Notes: generated by a model from the sequence alone, not told the origin. Shown: positions 22,816 to 32,372, counted from the stretch's first letter. The stretch: DNA of 64,000 nucleotides from Anaerolineae bacterium (GCA_028277515.1 JANQGC010000052.1:1-64000); one strand, 5' to 3'. A program made the numbers and translations.

Positions 22816-25629
22816 ATGTCCGCATTAAAACTATTCTTCTTAGGACCGCCACGGATTGAGCTATATGGCCGAACAGTCCGTATGGACACACGCAAAGCGG
22901 TGGCGATGCTGGCTCACCTGGCCTTGTCCGGCCAAATTCAAACCCGTGACAGCCTGGCTACCTTCCTTTGGCCGGAGTTTGATGATAAGAGGGCTAAGGC
23001 AGCGTTACGTCGCACCTTGTCCGCGCTGAAATCGGCAATTGAAGGCCATGCCCTGGCCATCACCCGCGAGACAATCGGCTTACAAGCGGATGAATATTGG
23101 TCTGATGTCGCCCAATTTGAGCAGCATGTCCAGGTTAAAGAATGGACGGAAGCCGTTGCCTTATACCAGGGTGAATTTATGGCCGGTTTTTCCTTGCGCG
23201 ACACGGTAACTTTTGACGACTGGCAGTTAATGCAAAGGGAAGTGCTGCATCGTGATTTGTTGGTTGCCCTGGAGGCCCTTTGTTATCAGCAGCAGGAAGA
23301 AGGCAGTTTTGCCCAGGCTATCGACATTACTCATCAATGGCTGCGTTTCGATCCCTTACGCGAAGAAGCGCATCGCCAACTGATGCTCCTAAATGCCCGA
23401 TCCGGACGACGCAACAAAGCGTTGAGCCAGTTTCGCGATTGCGTGCGTATTCTGGATGAAGAGTTAGGCGTTCCCCCTCTACCGGAAACTGTGGCATTGT
23501 ATGAGTCAATTCGTGATAATCAGATAGACATCCTTACTGATTTTTATACTAATCAATCACTTGAAGATGGCAAAATTGTTCGCCCTTCTGTTCCCCCGTT
23601 CATCGGCCGTAAAGTCGAGCTAACGCAAATTACCCGGCTCTATAATCAAACCGGGCCAGACGGCCGGTTCCTGGTCATTGAAGGAGAAGCGGGCATTGGT
23701 AAAACACGACTGGCCGAAGATTTTCTAACAGCGCTGGTGGATCGAGGGGTTGCTGTTCTCTCCGCGCGATGCTATGAAGGAGAGCACACATTGGCTTACG
23801 CCTCCCTGATCCAGATCATGCGCAGCGGGCTGCGCCAGCCGGGATCGGCCGAAAAATTAAAGAACCTTTCATCCTTCGCATTGTCCGAAGCAGGCCGCCT
23901 GCTGCCAGAACTGATGGATGGACAGATATTAGCGCTTCCACAGGAAAGTTTAGAAGCACCCGGTGCCCAAAATCGTTTTTATGAGGGGATTGGGGAAGTT
24001 TTGAGAGCATTACTGAACGGGCCGCAACCGGGCGTGATCTGGTTGGACGACGCCCACTGGTTGGACACCGCTTCCCTGGAATCACTGCAATTTTTGATCA
24101 GGCGCTGGTCTGGCAGACCTTATCTAATTTTATTGTGCTGGCGCACTGAATACTTGCCCGCTGCCCATCCTCTTTACCATTTGCTGGCCGATTTGCGCCG
24201 CGCGGCGGTTGCTGCGCATCTGCATCTGACCCGGTTTACGCACCAGGAAGTTCAAGAATTATTGCAAGCGGTTATGCCGGACCATGCTCCGCAACTCCCA
24301 CAAAAACTCTACAATGAAACAGAGGGATTGCCCTATTTCGTTGTTGAATATCTCAATGCGTTGCGAGAACAAAATTTGCCTGGGGGATTAAGGGACTCCT
24401 GGGATCTGCCGCGCACGGTGCGCGACCTGCTCATCGGCCGTCTATCCCAGGTTGGAGATCAAGAACGCCAGGTCCTGCAAACAGCGGCCGCCATTGGGCA
24501 CGCTTTTGAATATGAATTGTTGCTTTTAGCCAGCGGCCGCAGCGCCGATGAAATTGTATCCTCGTTAGATAATTTAGTGGACCGCGGATTATTAATTGAA
24601 CATTCCGATCAGTATGATTTCGCGCACGCGAAAATGCGTCAGCTGGCTTATAAAGAGATGGGGCTGGGACGCCGCCGGTTGTTGCATCGCCGTGTGGCTG
24701 AATCCTTGCAAAAATCAACGCGGCAGGAAACTTTATCAATGACTGCCGCGGCCGAAATCGCCCGTCATTACCGGGAAGCCGGCATGGATGATCTGGCCGC
24801 GCACTATTTTGTTAAAGCGGGTAACCAGGCACAGACCTTATTTGCTCACCAGGAAGGCGTCTATTATTACCAATCGGCCCTGGCACTTGGTTTTGAGCAA
24901 GCCTGGAAATTGCACGAAGGCAGTGGGGATATGACCATACGATTGGGTGAATATCCGGCCGCCCTTTCCAGTTATGAGACGGCGGCCTCCATGGCCGGAA
25001 ATGTGGTTTTGGGCCGCCTGGAACATAAAATTGGCCAGGTTTATATCCGGCAGGGAGCCTGGACCCAGGCCGCTGCCCAATTAGATTTGGCTCAGGAGCG
25101 AATCACCGGCGATGAGGATCTGGCTCGATTATTAAATGATCGGAGTTATGTAGCGTTCAATTTAAATCAAATGGAACAGGCCCAACAATACATGCTTAAG
25201 GTGCGTCAGTTAGCGAACACCCCTCAGGTTCGAGCGCAAAGTGAAAATATTTCCGGTCTTCTGGCCCGCCATGAAGGAGATCTTGAACGAGCACTGTCAC
25301 ACTTTGAAGCGGCTCACACCCTGGCCCAGGATTACCATCTGCCGGATAGTGAAATCGCCTCTTTGAATAACCTGGCATTAACTGAAGCGGCTTTGGGTCG
25401 CAATGAGGATGCTAAGGCACACTTTCTTGCTGCACTTGAACGATGTCAATCATACAGCGACCGTCACCGCGAGGCAGCTCTACATAATAACCTGGCCGAC
25501 TTGTTCCACCAGATGGGGGATGAAGAAAACGCCATGGCTGAACTGAAAACGGCCGTGGCTATCTATGCCGAAATCGGTGGCCAACCTGGAAACTGGCAGC
25601 CGGAAATATGGAAGCTGACCGAATGGTGA
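22816..25629 (+). CDS. SARP-like BTAD / AAA ATPase / TPR transcriptional regulator
   Basis: This is a large signal-transduction ATPase regulator (937 aa). Residues ~1-95 form an OmpR-like winged helix (KLFFLGPPRIELYGRTVR, DSLATFLWPEFDDKRAKAAL). Residues ~100-245 form the bacterial transcriptional activator domain (YQGEFMAGFSL, HRQLMLLNARSGRRNKAL). An AAA/STAND-type ATPase then shows Walker A GEAGIGKTR with Lys296 and Walker B GVIWLDDAHWLD. The last ~300 residues are TPR-like helices (LAQDYHLPDSEIASLNNLAL). Such proteins activate genes when the TPR part senses a ligand or partner. It is flanked by its own candidate CGTTACGA operator and is convergent with the lipoprotein gene. Confidence 0.9.
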   Translation: MSALKLFFLGPPRIELYGRTVRMDTRKAVAMLAHLALSGQIQTRDSLATFLWPEFDDKRAKAALRRTLSALKSAIEGHALAITRETIGLQADEYWSDVAQFEQHVQVKEWTEAVALYQGEFMAGFSLRDTVTFDDWQLMQREVLHRDLLVALEALCYQQQEEGSFAQAIDITHQWLRFDPLREEAHRQLMLLNARSGRRNKALSQFRDCVRILDEELGVPPLPETVALYESIRDNQIDILTDFYTNQSLEDGKIVRPSVPPFIGRKVELTQITRLYNQTGPDGRFLVIEGEAGIGKTRLAEDFLTALVDRGVAVLSARCYEGEHTLAYASLIQIMRSGLRQPGSAEKLKNLSSFALSEAGRLLPELMDGQILALPQESLEAPGAQNRFYEGIGEVLRALLNGPQPGVIWLDDAHWLDTASLESLQFLIRRWSGRPYLILLCWRTEYLPAAHPLYHLLADLRRAAVAAHLHLTRFTHQEVQELLQAVMPDHAPQLPQKLYNETEGLPYFVVEYLNALREQNLPGGLRDSWDLPRTVRDLLIGRLSQVGDQERQVLQTAAAIGHAFEYELLLLASGRSADEIVSSLDNLVDRGLLIEHSDQYDFAHAKMRQLAYKEMGLGRRRLLHRRVAESLQKSTRQETLSMTAAAEIARHYREAGMDDLAAHYFVKAGNQAQTLFAHQEGVYYYQSALALGFEQAWKLHEGSGDMTIRLGEYPAALSSYETAASMAGNVVLGRLEHKIGQVYIRQGAWTQAAAQLDLAQERITGDEDLARLLNDRSYVAFNLNQMEQAQQYMLKVRQLANTPQVRAQSENISGLLARHEGDLERALSHFEAAHTLAQDYHLPDSEIASLNNLALTEAALGRNEDAKAHFLAALERCQSYSDRHREAALHNNLADLFHQMGDEENAMAELKTAVAIYAEIGGQPGNWQPEIWKLTEW

Positions 25630-25641
25630 TCGGGTCAATTA

Positions 25642-27405
25642 TCAGGGAGCGACCGTCACAGCCACCTGGCCTGATGCCACATTATCTCCCTCATCTGTTT
25701 CACCGCTGACATGATCCTGGCTGTCCACTTTCACCCAGAAAGCATGAACACCTTCAGGAACATCTTCCCATGTGACAGTCGCCCATTCTCTTGTCCGGCC
25801 CCAGGAGCAACCGTGCATCATGCCGGTCAGTCCGGGTGTAATAGAGGATTCACCTATCACCTGGGTAAGATTTTCATCGGCATAGAAAGTGACGTTAAAA
25901 GATTGAAGAAGATAGCTCGATCCATTATTGGAAATGGCAACTTTTAAATCGACATCGGCTGTCTCTTCGGCTGAGGGAAGCTCAACTTCCACATCAGGCG
26001 CATCACCAGCCACGAGATTGACGGTCTGCGGGCTGTTGTAAGCTCGTTCCCAATAATTTTGCCCAACTTGCGTCAGAGCCTGTTCCGAACCAGGGGGCAG
26101 CGCCTCATAATCGTCAACGAGCAGATTACTGGAAGCCCCCGAATGTTCCGACTCAACCCACAAACTGTACCAGGTCCACTGCTGAACCAGGCGGTTATCG
26201 TCGGCCGGATATCCCAGGTTGGGATCCTTGGCATTTTCCAGGTAATCCACCGTGCCTTGCAAGAAGTTGCTCACCCGCTGCGGTGTGAAACATTGGCCAA
26301 GTTCATCCATGAGGAAACATTCCGTAGGGTTAACCGGATCGTCATAATCGACGAAAGGATAAAGCTGGGAAAATTCTGAAATAATGAGTGGTTTGTCCTG
26401 CTGCCCATGTTCCTTCATCCAGGTACGCATGGCCAGCACTTGATCGGCAAAAATATCCAGATCGTCATGTTCAGCCCGACAATACACATCTTCCTTGGGA
26501 CATTCCACAACCGGATCGCCGTCAGGGGCCTTAATTGCCAGGGCCGGATCGGTTCCCAAAGCGACTTTGCCATCACTTGGCCCATTGTCCCAAGGCCGGA
26601 TCTCAGACAAGATATAAAGATGCATATTCCATACATCAACCGGCATCGGTTCGCCAAACTCTGTCACATATGTATCCCAAACAATGTCCAGATACTGCAA
26701 ACGGCCGGGCGTCATCATCGATAAACCGGCGATGGCCACTCTGGCATCAGGATCAACTTCCTTGATGAAATGATATATTTCATGGTACGCGCGAGCATAC
26801 CATTCCGGAAAGGTGTTGTCCTGTGCCTCATTAGCCACATCCGGTTCATTGCCCACAATCCATAAGGTACCAGGCTTGGCTTGTATGTGCTGCCCTAACC
26901 CACCACTATTCATGTGCAAAGGAGGTTTAACCGTATATGAAGGTAAATATTGGCCGTCCTCTTTATCCTGGGATATACGAACTTGAGGATAATAGTCGAC
27001 AGTTTCGGAAATGAGTGGGTCTATTTGCCTGGAGATAAAGTTGATATAATGGCCGGCGCCTAAAACATCCAACCATGATTTAGCCTCTGTTCCCGGCTCA
27101 TTGCCGATGCCATATCGACAGTTCGTTTGCCTGGGCATCGTGCTGGATATCATAGGCATTTGAGCGACAAAAGGACCATCATCCTCTTCTTGCTCAGGCC
27201 CTTCTTGAGGACCGGCAATCAAATTCTCGGGGGTTCCGGTTAACAATTCAATTGTGGGGAGTTGCGTGGTCGCTGTGGCCGGTTCAGTCACCGCATTGGC
27301 GACCTGTGTGACAGTTTCACTGCTCCCTGCCGAACCTAAGCAAGCAATTAATAAGAGGCTTGATAATAACAATGTGATGGATCGTGTGGTTTTAGATTTC
27401 AGCAT
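25642..27405 (-). CDS. Secreted lipoprotein with a glycosidase-like body and CARDB domain
   Basis: This is a predicted lipoprotein of about 587 residues. The signal peptide SITLLLSSLLLIAC ends in a lipobox cysteine and is followed by a Thr/Ala-rich linker. The central ~350 residues look like a TIM-barrel glycoside-hydrolase-like domain: TLWIVGNEPDVANEA carries the Asn-Glu-Pro signature of clan A acid/base residues, and LIISEFSQLYPF could hold the nucleophile Glu. The C-terminal ~110 residues resemble a CARDB adhesion domain (DVDLKVAISNNGSSYLLQSF). Catalytic activity is inference. GGAT precedes the chosen ATG; an upstream in-frame start would spoil the signal peptide. Confidence 0.75.
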   Translation of the reverse strand: MLKSKTTRSITLLLSSLLLIACLGSAGSSETVTQVANAVTEPATATTQLPTIELLTGTPENLIAGPQEGPEQEEDDGPFVAQMPMISSTMPRQTNCRYGIGNEPGTEAKSWLDVLGAGHYINFISRQIDPLISETVDYYPQVRISQDKEDGQYLPSYTVKPPLHMNSGGLGQHIQAKPGTLWIVGNEPDVANEAQDNTFPEWYARAYHEIYHFIKEVDPDARVAIAGLSMMTPGRLQYLDIVWDTYVTEFGEPMPVDVWNMHLYILSEIRPWDNGPSDGKVALGTDPALAIKAPDGDPVVECPKEDVYCRAEHDDLDIFADQVLAMRTWMKEHGQQDKPLIISEFSQLYPFVDYDDPVNPTECFLMDELGQCFTPQRVSNFLQGTVDYLENAKDPNLGYPADDNRLVQQWTWYSLWVESEHSGASSNLLVDDYEALPPGSEQALTQVGQNYWERAYNSPQTVNLVAGDAPDVEVELPSAEETADVDLKVAISNNGSSYLLQSFNVTFYADENLTQVIGESSITPGLTGMMHGCSWGRTREWATVTWEDVPEGVHAFWVKVDSQDHVSGETDEGDNVASGQVAVTVAP

Positions 27406-27575
27406 ATATCCTTTATCCTCATGCAAATAAAAACGACGCGGCAATGATACATAATTTATTAAGTGTGTCCAGTTCGCACAAGTTCAGCAAAGTTAATATG
27501 AACATTGGCTCGCTTCCAATATAAAGGTTACTCTAGGAGAAAAGATGGCAGGATGCGAAATTCACCTTTAATCGA

Positions 27576-28925
27576 ATGCGATCATTTCCTCATGTAACGA
27601 TCATTATTCTCAATTGGAACGGCCGTTCCTATCTCCAATCCTGCTTAAATGCTATCACACAGTTGGACTACCCCGATTTTGATGTTGTCCTGGTCGATAA
27701 TAATTCCAGCGATGATTCCGAATACTTTGTTCAAGCCCATTTCCCCTGGGTCAACATTCGTCAAAATCACCAGAATCTTGGCTATGCTGCGGGCAACAAT
27801 CGCGCGCTGCGCCACCTATCGGCCGATTTTGCGGTACTCATCAATCCCGACATCATCGTCAGCCCATCCTGGCTGCGTGAATTAATCAAACCGATGCTGG
27901 CCGACCGGACCATCGCCGTCGCCGGCTGCAAACTTTATTTCCCCGAAGATAACCTCCTGCAGCATGCCGGCGGCACCATCAGCGGTCCAAGAGCGATGCC
28001 CGATCACCGCGGGGTTGGCCAGGACGACCAGGGACAGTTTGATGAAGTGATCGATGTCGATTATGTCACCGGGGCAGCTTTGGTCTTGCGGCGCACCGCT
28101 TTAGAAACAATCGGTTTTTTTGATGAAGGCTTTTTTATGTACTTTGAAGAAGTTGATTTTTGCGACCGCGCACGAACGGCCGGTTATCGGGTAGTATATG
28201 TGCCCCAGGCTACGGCCATCCATGATGAATCAGCCTTTGCCGTTCGCGGCAGTCCCACCTACCTGGAACGCTTCCACTACGGCCGTTGGCGCTATCTGCT
28301 TAAACATTTTGATCCGCTGATGATCATGAACAAGACCTTCCCGGCCGAAGAAGAATGGTTAGCGGACTTGCCCCGGGATGAAAGGCAGGCTGTTAATCGC
28401 GCCTACCGTTCAGCATTAGCCGGGCTACCAGAAATTTTTCAAACTCGCAGGACCGGAGGGAATATTGAAATCTCGCATGAACAGCAGGAAACCATTCGTA
28501 CAAAATTAGAAGAAATGCGCCGGTTGGCTGCAAAGAACCCTCAATACCAGCGAGCAATGGTCCAACTCGCTGCAGCCGGAAATATACAGGCACGGCCGTT
28601 TACATCCTCTGTGCCCCTGTTTGGCTCCCTCATCGCCCGCCTGCGCGGCTTATGGGCGGCCGTTGCCGTGAGAGATAGTGCCGATTCCTTCGCTGCTCAG
28701 CAAAACGAATTTAACCGACAACTTGTTCAAAAGCTCGATGAATTATCAAAACGTCTGCCCCTCCCGGCCGATCAGTGGCTGGATAAAGATGATAGCCTGG
28801 GCCATGTCCGGCAGCAACACAAAGATGTTGCGGCCGAGCTGCGGCAGTTGGTCCAACACCTAGACGCGCTCCAGGCTCGATTGCAGCGACTGGAAGAATC
28901 TGCAAAGTCCCGCAAAAAGCCTTGA
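27576..28925 (+). CDS. Family 2 glycosyltransferase with C-terminal coiled coil
   Basis: This is a GT-A fold transferase, likely adding sugars (often rhamnose) to a surface glycan on the cytoplasmic side. Motifs are VTIIILNWNGRSYL, VLVDNNSSDDS, LGYAAGNNRAL, the DxD-like INPDIIVSPSW and EVDFCDRARTAGYRV. The catalytic domain covers ~1-260. The remaining ~190 residues are mostly helical, with a predicted coiled coil near the end (QLVQKLDELSKRL, LVQHLDALQARLQRLEES), perhaps for oligomerisation or membrane recruitment. It stands alone between the lipoprotein gene and an interrupted small gene. Confidence 0.88.
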   Translation: MRSFPHVTIIILNWNGRSYLQSCLNAITQLDYPDFDVVLVDNNSSDDSEYFVQAHFPWVNIRQNHQNLGYAAGNNRALRHLSADFAVLINPDIIVSPSWLRELIKPMLADRTIAVAGCKLYFPEDNLLQHAGGTISGPRAMPDHRGVGQDDQGQFDEVIDVDYVTGAALVLRRTALETIGFFDEGFFMYFEEVDFCDRARTAGYRVVYVPQATAIHDESAFAVRGSPTYLERFHYGRWRYLLKHFDPLMIMNKTFPAEEEWLADLPRDERQAVNRAYRSALAGLPEIFQTRRTGGNIEISHEQQETIRTKLEEMRRLAAKNPQYQRAMVQLAAAGNIQARPFTSSVPLFGSLIARLRGLWAAVAVRDSADSFAAQQNEFNRQLVQKLDELSKRLPLPADQWLDKDDSLGHVRQQHKDVAAELRQLVQHLDALQARLQRLEESAKSRKKP

Positions 28926-29020
28926 TCTAGATTAATAATAGATTTTCTGGGATTGAGGATTCTGAAGCGAAGCTTAATAAGTCGGCAACTTACAGGACCG
29001 ATGATGGCCTGCCAATTAGG

Positions 29021-29482
29021 TCATCGGGCTGCGTTTTCTCTGTTCCATTTTGATAAAAGCCGATTCATCCACAATTCTGCTTCATCAAGCGCAAAAAACA
29101 TATCACCAGGTGCACCCATCATACGCTTCATCAAGCGACGAGCAATTGGGCGTATTATTTTTATCATCCTGTTTGCATTAGGCATCACCATAGCAATGCC
29201 GACACATCTTTCGCTGATGCGCGGTTTGTTAGCTTTCAACCAACCATTGCTTTACTTTTGTGCTACCTTTTCCCGCTTGTGTGCCTTGTAGTCAGTATCA
29301 TTCATATCATCAGTATCATTCATATCATTCAGATAAACAATGCCGTACTTTTCTGGCTGAAGTTCGGCAAAATCAAGCAGATTATCCATTTCTGTGTTGT
29401 ACGCTTCCATTGCCGACAATGTTACTAATCCATCCACTTCAATGCGTACGATGGGCCAGTCTGATTTGTCTATTTTGACCAT
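29021..29482 (-). pseudogene. Small gene interrupted by a single in-frame nonsense codon
   Basis: One reading frame of 154 codons starts at an ATG preceded by GGAGAG (MVKIDKSDWPIVRIEVDG) and is broken only by a TAA at codon 77 (29252-29254). Translation resumes in the same frame as SNGWLKANKPRISERCVG and runs to ALDEAELWMNRLLSK. A GAA-to-TAA change would explain it. An 18-base tandem duplication lies just upstream of the stop. The N-terminal half (beta strand, helix, YGIVYL) recalls SpoIIAA/STAS-like small proteins, but I cannot assign a family. Decay, sequencing error or recoding are all possible. The 5' end overlaps the 3' end of the ECF ATPase gene. Confidence 0.7.
29293..29328. repeat. 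Perfect 18-bp tandem duplication
   Basis: The unit CAGTATCATTCATATCAT occurs twice in direct succession. On the minus strand it encodes a duplicated Met-Asn-Asp-Thr-Asp-Asp within the interrupted gene. It keeps the reading frame, so it is separate from the nonsense codon. Confidence 0.85.
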
Positions 29483-30923
29483 ATTTCTCTCCATTAAATT
29501 CTTGAGGATGCACCAATCCCTCACTTAAAACTCTGCCATCATCCAGTTCAATAACATACTCGCAGCAGCGGTTGATAAATTCCTTATCGTGGGTAATCAC
29601 CAGAATGAGTTCCACTCTGTTTTTTATCATTTGGATAAGTTCCGCAATCCTATTCATGTGAATGAGGTCGACGCCGCTGGTCGGTTCATCTAGAATTAAA
29701 TATTTCTTGCTGATAAATAAAGCGGTGGCAATTGCTGTTCTCTGCTTCTGACCTCCTGAAAGACATTGGGGATGCTTTTCTCTGTATTGCAGTAGGTTCA
29801 GGTTATTAAGTAGTTCATTTGCTTCTATGATCTTGAGTTCATCATCAATTTCATAACCAAGCATCAACTCATCAAGAACAGATTCTGCAAAAAGCTGATG
29901 GTTGACATCCTGCATAACCATGAAGCTACGTTTTATCCTTTCCTTGCGCGATAATTGTTTCTCGTCCACGATTTTCGGCTTCGATTTTAGGATGCCACAT
30001 AAGCTCGCCGCGAAGGTTGACTTCCCTGCGCCGTTCTTACCAACAACAGCAATCAATTTATGCTTCGGCAGACTGAGATTCTTGATATCCACAGCCAATT
30101 TCTTATTGTAAAAACATTGCATCTCTGCGATTTTTATCGTAGGCTCATCAATTGGTTTTTCCAGTTTTCCGCTTTTAATTACAGGTTCAGTAACCATCCT
30201 GAGCCCAAGAGATTGGCGATCATTGTCCCCAATGTCAATGAATTCCTCCCGCGAAAACTGGTTTGCGATCTTACCTTCATCTAAATAAATGAATCTGTCA
30301 CATATTTCTGTTAGATAATAAAGCCTGTGTTCAGCGATTAGTATTGTATTGCCTGCTTCTTTCAGGGTTTGAATCACCTGTTTTAATCCTTCGATAGCAT
30401 TGGCATCGAGATTTGCGCTGGGCTCATCAAAAACATAAACCTTGGAACGGTTCATATAAACGCTCGCACAAGCAAGTTTCTGCTTTTCTCCACCGGAAAG
30501 ATCAAAAATTCGTCTGTTTAGCAGATGTTGGATGCTGAATTCCTGCACCGTTTCCTTCAGTCTGGTCAACATTATCTGCCTGGGAACCTTGTGATTTGAC
30601 GGCGCAAACAGTAGTTCATCTGTCGTGTCCAAACTAAAAAACTGGGATTTTGGATTTTGAAAAACAGATCCGACAACTGCCGACATTCTTTGAATGCTAA
30701 CATCTTTCGGCGCAATACCGTCAACTGCTACCGTGCCGACAAGTGTTCCTTCGATATGATTGGGAATGATGCCGTTGATTAAATTTAAGACGGTTGATTT
30801 GCCGCATCCCGACTTCCCGCACAGCAAGAGGCATTCCCCCTCGGCGACTTGCAAGCTGACATTGTCCAAGGCGAGCTTTTCCCCTTCTCCATATGAAAAG
30901 CTGACGTTTGCGAGATTTATCAT
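29439..30923 (-). CDS. ECF-type double ABC ATPase (cassette 2)
   Basis: This is the energising subunit of an energy-coupling-factor transporter, with two ATPase domains fused in one chain of about 494 residues. Domain 1 has LLCGKSGCGKSTVLNL, LSGGEKQKLACAS and VYVFDEPSANLD. Domain 2 has AVVGKNGAGKSTFAASLCG, LSGGQKQRTAIATALF and YLILDEPTSGVDL. The ATG overlaps the EcfT stop as ATGA. The last ~15 residues (EFNGEKYGQNRQI onward) are encoded by the ribosome binding site and first codons of the neighbouring interrupted gene. The natural C-terminus was therefore probably lost at a junction near 29.5 kb. Confidence 0.9.
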   Translation of the reverse strand: MINLANVSFSYGEGEKLALDNVSLQVAEGECLLLCGKSGCGKSTVLNLINGIIPNHIEGTLVGTVAVDGIAPKDVSIQRMSAVVGSVFQNPKSQFFSLDTTDELLFAPSNHKVPRQIMLTRLKETVQEFSIQHLLNRRIFDLSGGEKQKLACASVYMNRSKVYVFDEPSANLDANAIEGLKQVIQTLKEAGNTILIAEHRLYYLTEICDRFIYLDEGKIANQFSREEFIDIGDNDRQSLGLRMVTEPVIKSGKLEKPIDEPTIKIAEMQCFYNKKLAVDIKNLSLPKHKLIAVVGKNGAGKSTFAASLCGILKSKPKIVDEKQLSRKERIKRSFMVMQDVNHQLFAESVLDELMLGYEIDDELKIIEANELLNNLNLLQYREKHPQCLSGGQKQRTAIATALFISKKYLILDEPTSGVDLIHMNRIAELIQMIKNRVELILVITHDKEFINRCCEYVIELDDGRVLSEGLVHPQEFNGEKYGQNRQIRLAHRTH

Positions 30924-31612
30924 GCGCCAGGTCCCCACCTACTGCCCAAAATGAGCAATAGCATGATTGTAAGCACTACGAAATCAAACCACCTCATTTG
31001 GGGATCATGCACGTATGTCCTATCCTTATACAAACCTAACCCGCGTGTCAGCGACGCCACCGTCAATTCTTCACCAGTCTTGACCAGGCTGAACAATAGG
31101 GGCACATAGACGTATTCCAGCGTCCTAAATGGATTGCCACGGCCGATGGCATCACGCAGCTTCATGGCATTGGTAATCGCCCGGAACTCTTGGTAAATTG
31201 TAGGGATAAAGCGGAACATCACCAGCAAAGGTATCAATAAAAAGTTGGGTGTGTGCATCTTTGAAAACGCCGCCGACGCATCGCCAATACTGGTTGTCGC
31301 GAAAAACAATACCGCGTACAAGAAGAAGGGTATAAAAATGAAGAAAGGCAAACTGATTAAGCCCCACACATAGATAACGTTTTCAGAAGCGAATCCTATA
31401 ATATAATCCAGGCCAAACAAAAGCGCATACATAATAGTCAGATAAAGCAGCGGCTTATAGGCTCCTGCCAAAAGGAGCAGCAGCACCCCCAGAAGTACAG
31501 AGGTATAAATGTACCATCCACTGCCAAAGCCGTACATCAGGATATTCACCATAATTAACAGTAATAGCTTTGTCCTGGGGTCTAGTACCAAGCCAGTTGC
31601 TTCTTCTTTCAT
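30920..31612 (-). CDS. ECF transporter T component (cassette 2)
   Basis: This is the membrane scaffold linking the ATPase to the substrate-binding S subunit. It has 230 residues with five to six hydrophobic segments. The N-terminal LDPRTKLLLLIMVNILMYG motif and the coupling helix region TGEELTVASLTRGLGLYKDRT, with the Ala-Arg-Gly-like SLTRGL box, are typical of EcfT/CbiQ. It overlaps the ATPase gene by four bases (ATGA) and follows the S-component gene by 15 bases. It is a paralogue of the T component of the other cassette. Confidence 0.88.
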   Translation of the reverse strand: MKEEATGLVLDPRTKLLLLIMVNILMYGFGSGWYIYTSVLLGVLLLLLAGAYKPLLYLTIMYALLFGLDYIIGFASENVIYVWGLISLPFFIFIPFFLYAVLFFATTSIGDASAAFSKMHTPNFLLIPLLVMFRFIPTIYQEFRAITNAMKLRDAIGRGNPFRTLEYVYVPLLFSLVKTGEELTVASLTRGLGLYKDRTYVHDPQMRWFDFVVLTIMLLLILGSRWGPGA

Positions 31613-31627
31613 TGACGGGTCATTCCC

Positions 31628-32215
31628 TTATGCGATGCCGGCACGCACGAAATGCTTTTTGAGCATACGATTTGCTATGAATGAACTAATAATCGCGCAG
31701 ATAAATGTAGCCACAATGATCAGCGCAAGATTGAGCGGTGTGGTCAGTGCCAAAAATCCATCAGCCCATTCGGCTGTGTAGCCAGAGGCGATTGTTAATT
31801 CACGAATCCAATCTTTGGCTACCCACCATGCGCCTTGCTGGCCAATTACCCAGAGAGACGCAGCACAGTAACTGATGGTGTTCCACATATTGCTCTTGTA
31901 TTTACCGATGTAGGCGCATAGCTCCGCAAGTACAAAAAAGGTAAAGTTCACCAGTGCCACGAGAATATTCCCGTACACAAGAAGTCCAGCGATTGTCGCA
32001 CAAAGAAAACCCAAAATTGTAATGGCACCCGGCTTCTGAGTGCGGGCTATGAACAGCATATATACAGGTCCCAAGAGCAACGCCCCAATGGGCATCATGA
32101 GCATGAAAAGAAAAGGTGTAAACAATACGCTAGAAAAGATAACGTATGTAATAATGTATATTGCTGAAAAGATGCCGATAGTAATCAGGTCACTTGTTTT
32201 TAGCTTATTGGACAT
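31628..32215 (-). CDS. MptD/Trep_Strep-type putative ECF S component (cassette 2)
   Basis: This is a predicted substrate-binding membrane subunit with 195 residues and five to six hydrophobic segments. It shares with two other proteins in the window the N-terminal SDLITIGIFSAIYIITYVIF, the ARTQKPGAITILGFL segment and the C-terminal NRMLKKHFVRAGIA. That pattern fits the family annotated as MptD/Trep_Strep integral membrane proteins. The substrate of the family is not established. The first helix carries the small-residue pattern S subunits use to dock on the T component. It is encoded between a 45-aa membrane peptide and EcfT. Confidence 0.82.
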   Translation of the reverse strand: MSNKLKTSDLITIGIFSAIYIITYVIFSSVLFTPFLFMLMMPIGALLLGPVYMLFIARTQKPGAITILGFLCATIAGLLVYGNILVALVNFTFFVLAELCAYIGKYKSNMWNTISYCAASLWVIGQQGAWWVAKDWIRELTIASGYTAEWADGFLALTTPLNLALIIVATFICAIISSFIANRMLKKHFVRAGIA

Positions 32216-32230
32216 AATGTAATCTCCATC

Positions 32231-32368
32231 TTAATTTTGAGGTTCAAGGGTTTTAACTGGGTTGCTCATCAATTTAGTCATCCCCGATAGGCCAATGAGT
32301 AATGTCAAGAGGCCCATTGCCACGTACAGTCCAATTTGTTTCCAATTAATGTTTTTAATCCTTTTCAT
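32231..32368 (-). CDS. 45-residue single-span membrane peptide
   Basis: This small protein has a basic N-terminus (MKRIKNINWK), one membrane span (QIGLYVAMGLLTLLIGLSG) and a short polar tail (MTKLMSNPVKTLEPQN). GGAAGG lies ten bases before the ATG; a longer frame would overlap the ABC gene in an unlikely leader. It sits between the ABC half-transporter and the S component of cassette 2, with 4- and 15-base gaps, so co-translation is probable. It has no counterpart in cassette 1. It may stabilise the transporter, which is inference. Confidence 0.6.
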   Translation of the reverse strand: MKRIKNINWKQIGLYVAMGLLTLLIGLSGMTKLMSNPVKTLEPQN

Positions 32369-32372
32369 TGCG

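Noticed and set aside
28953..29291. Plus-strand open frame of 112 codons
   Set aside because: It overlaps the interrupted minus-strand gene, which has a ribosome binding site and protein-like composition; the plus frame has neither.
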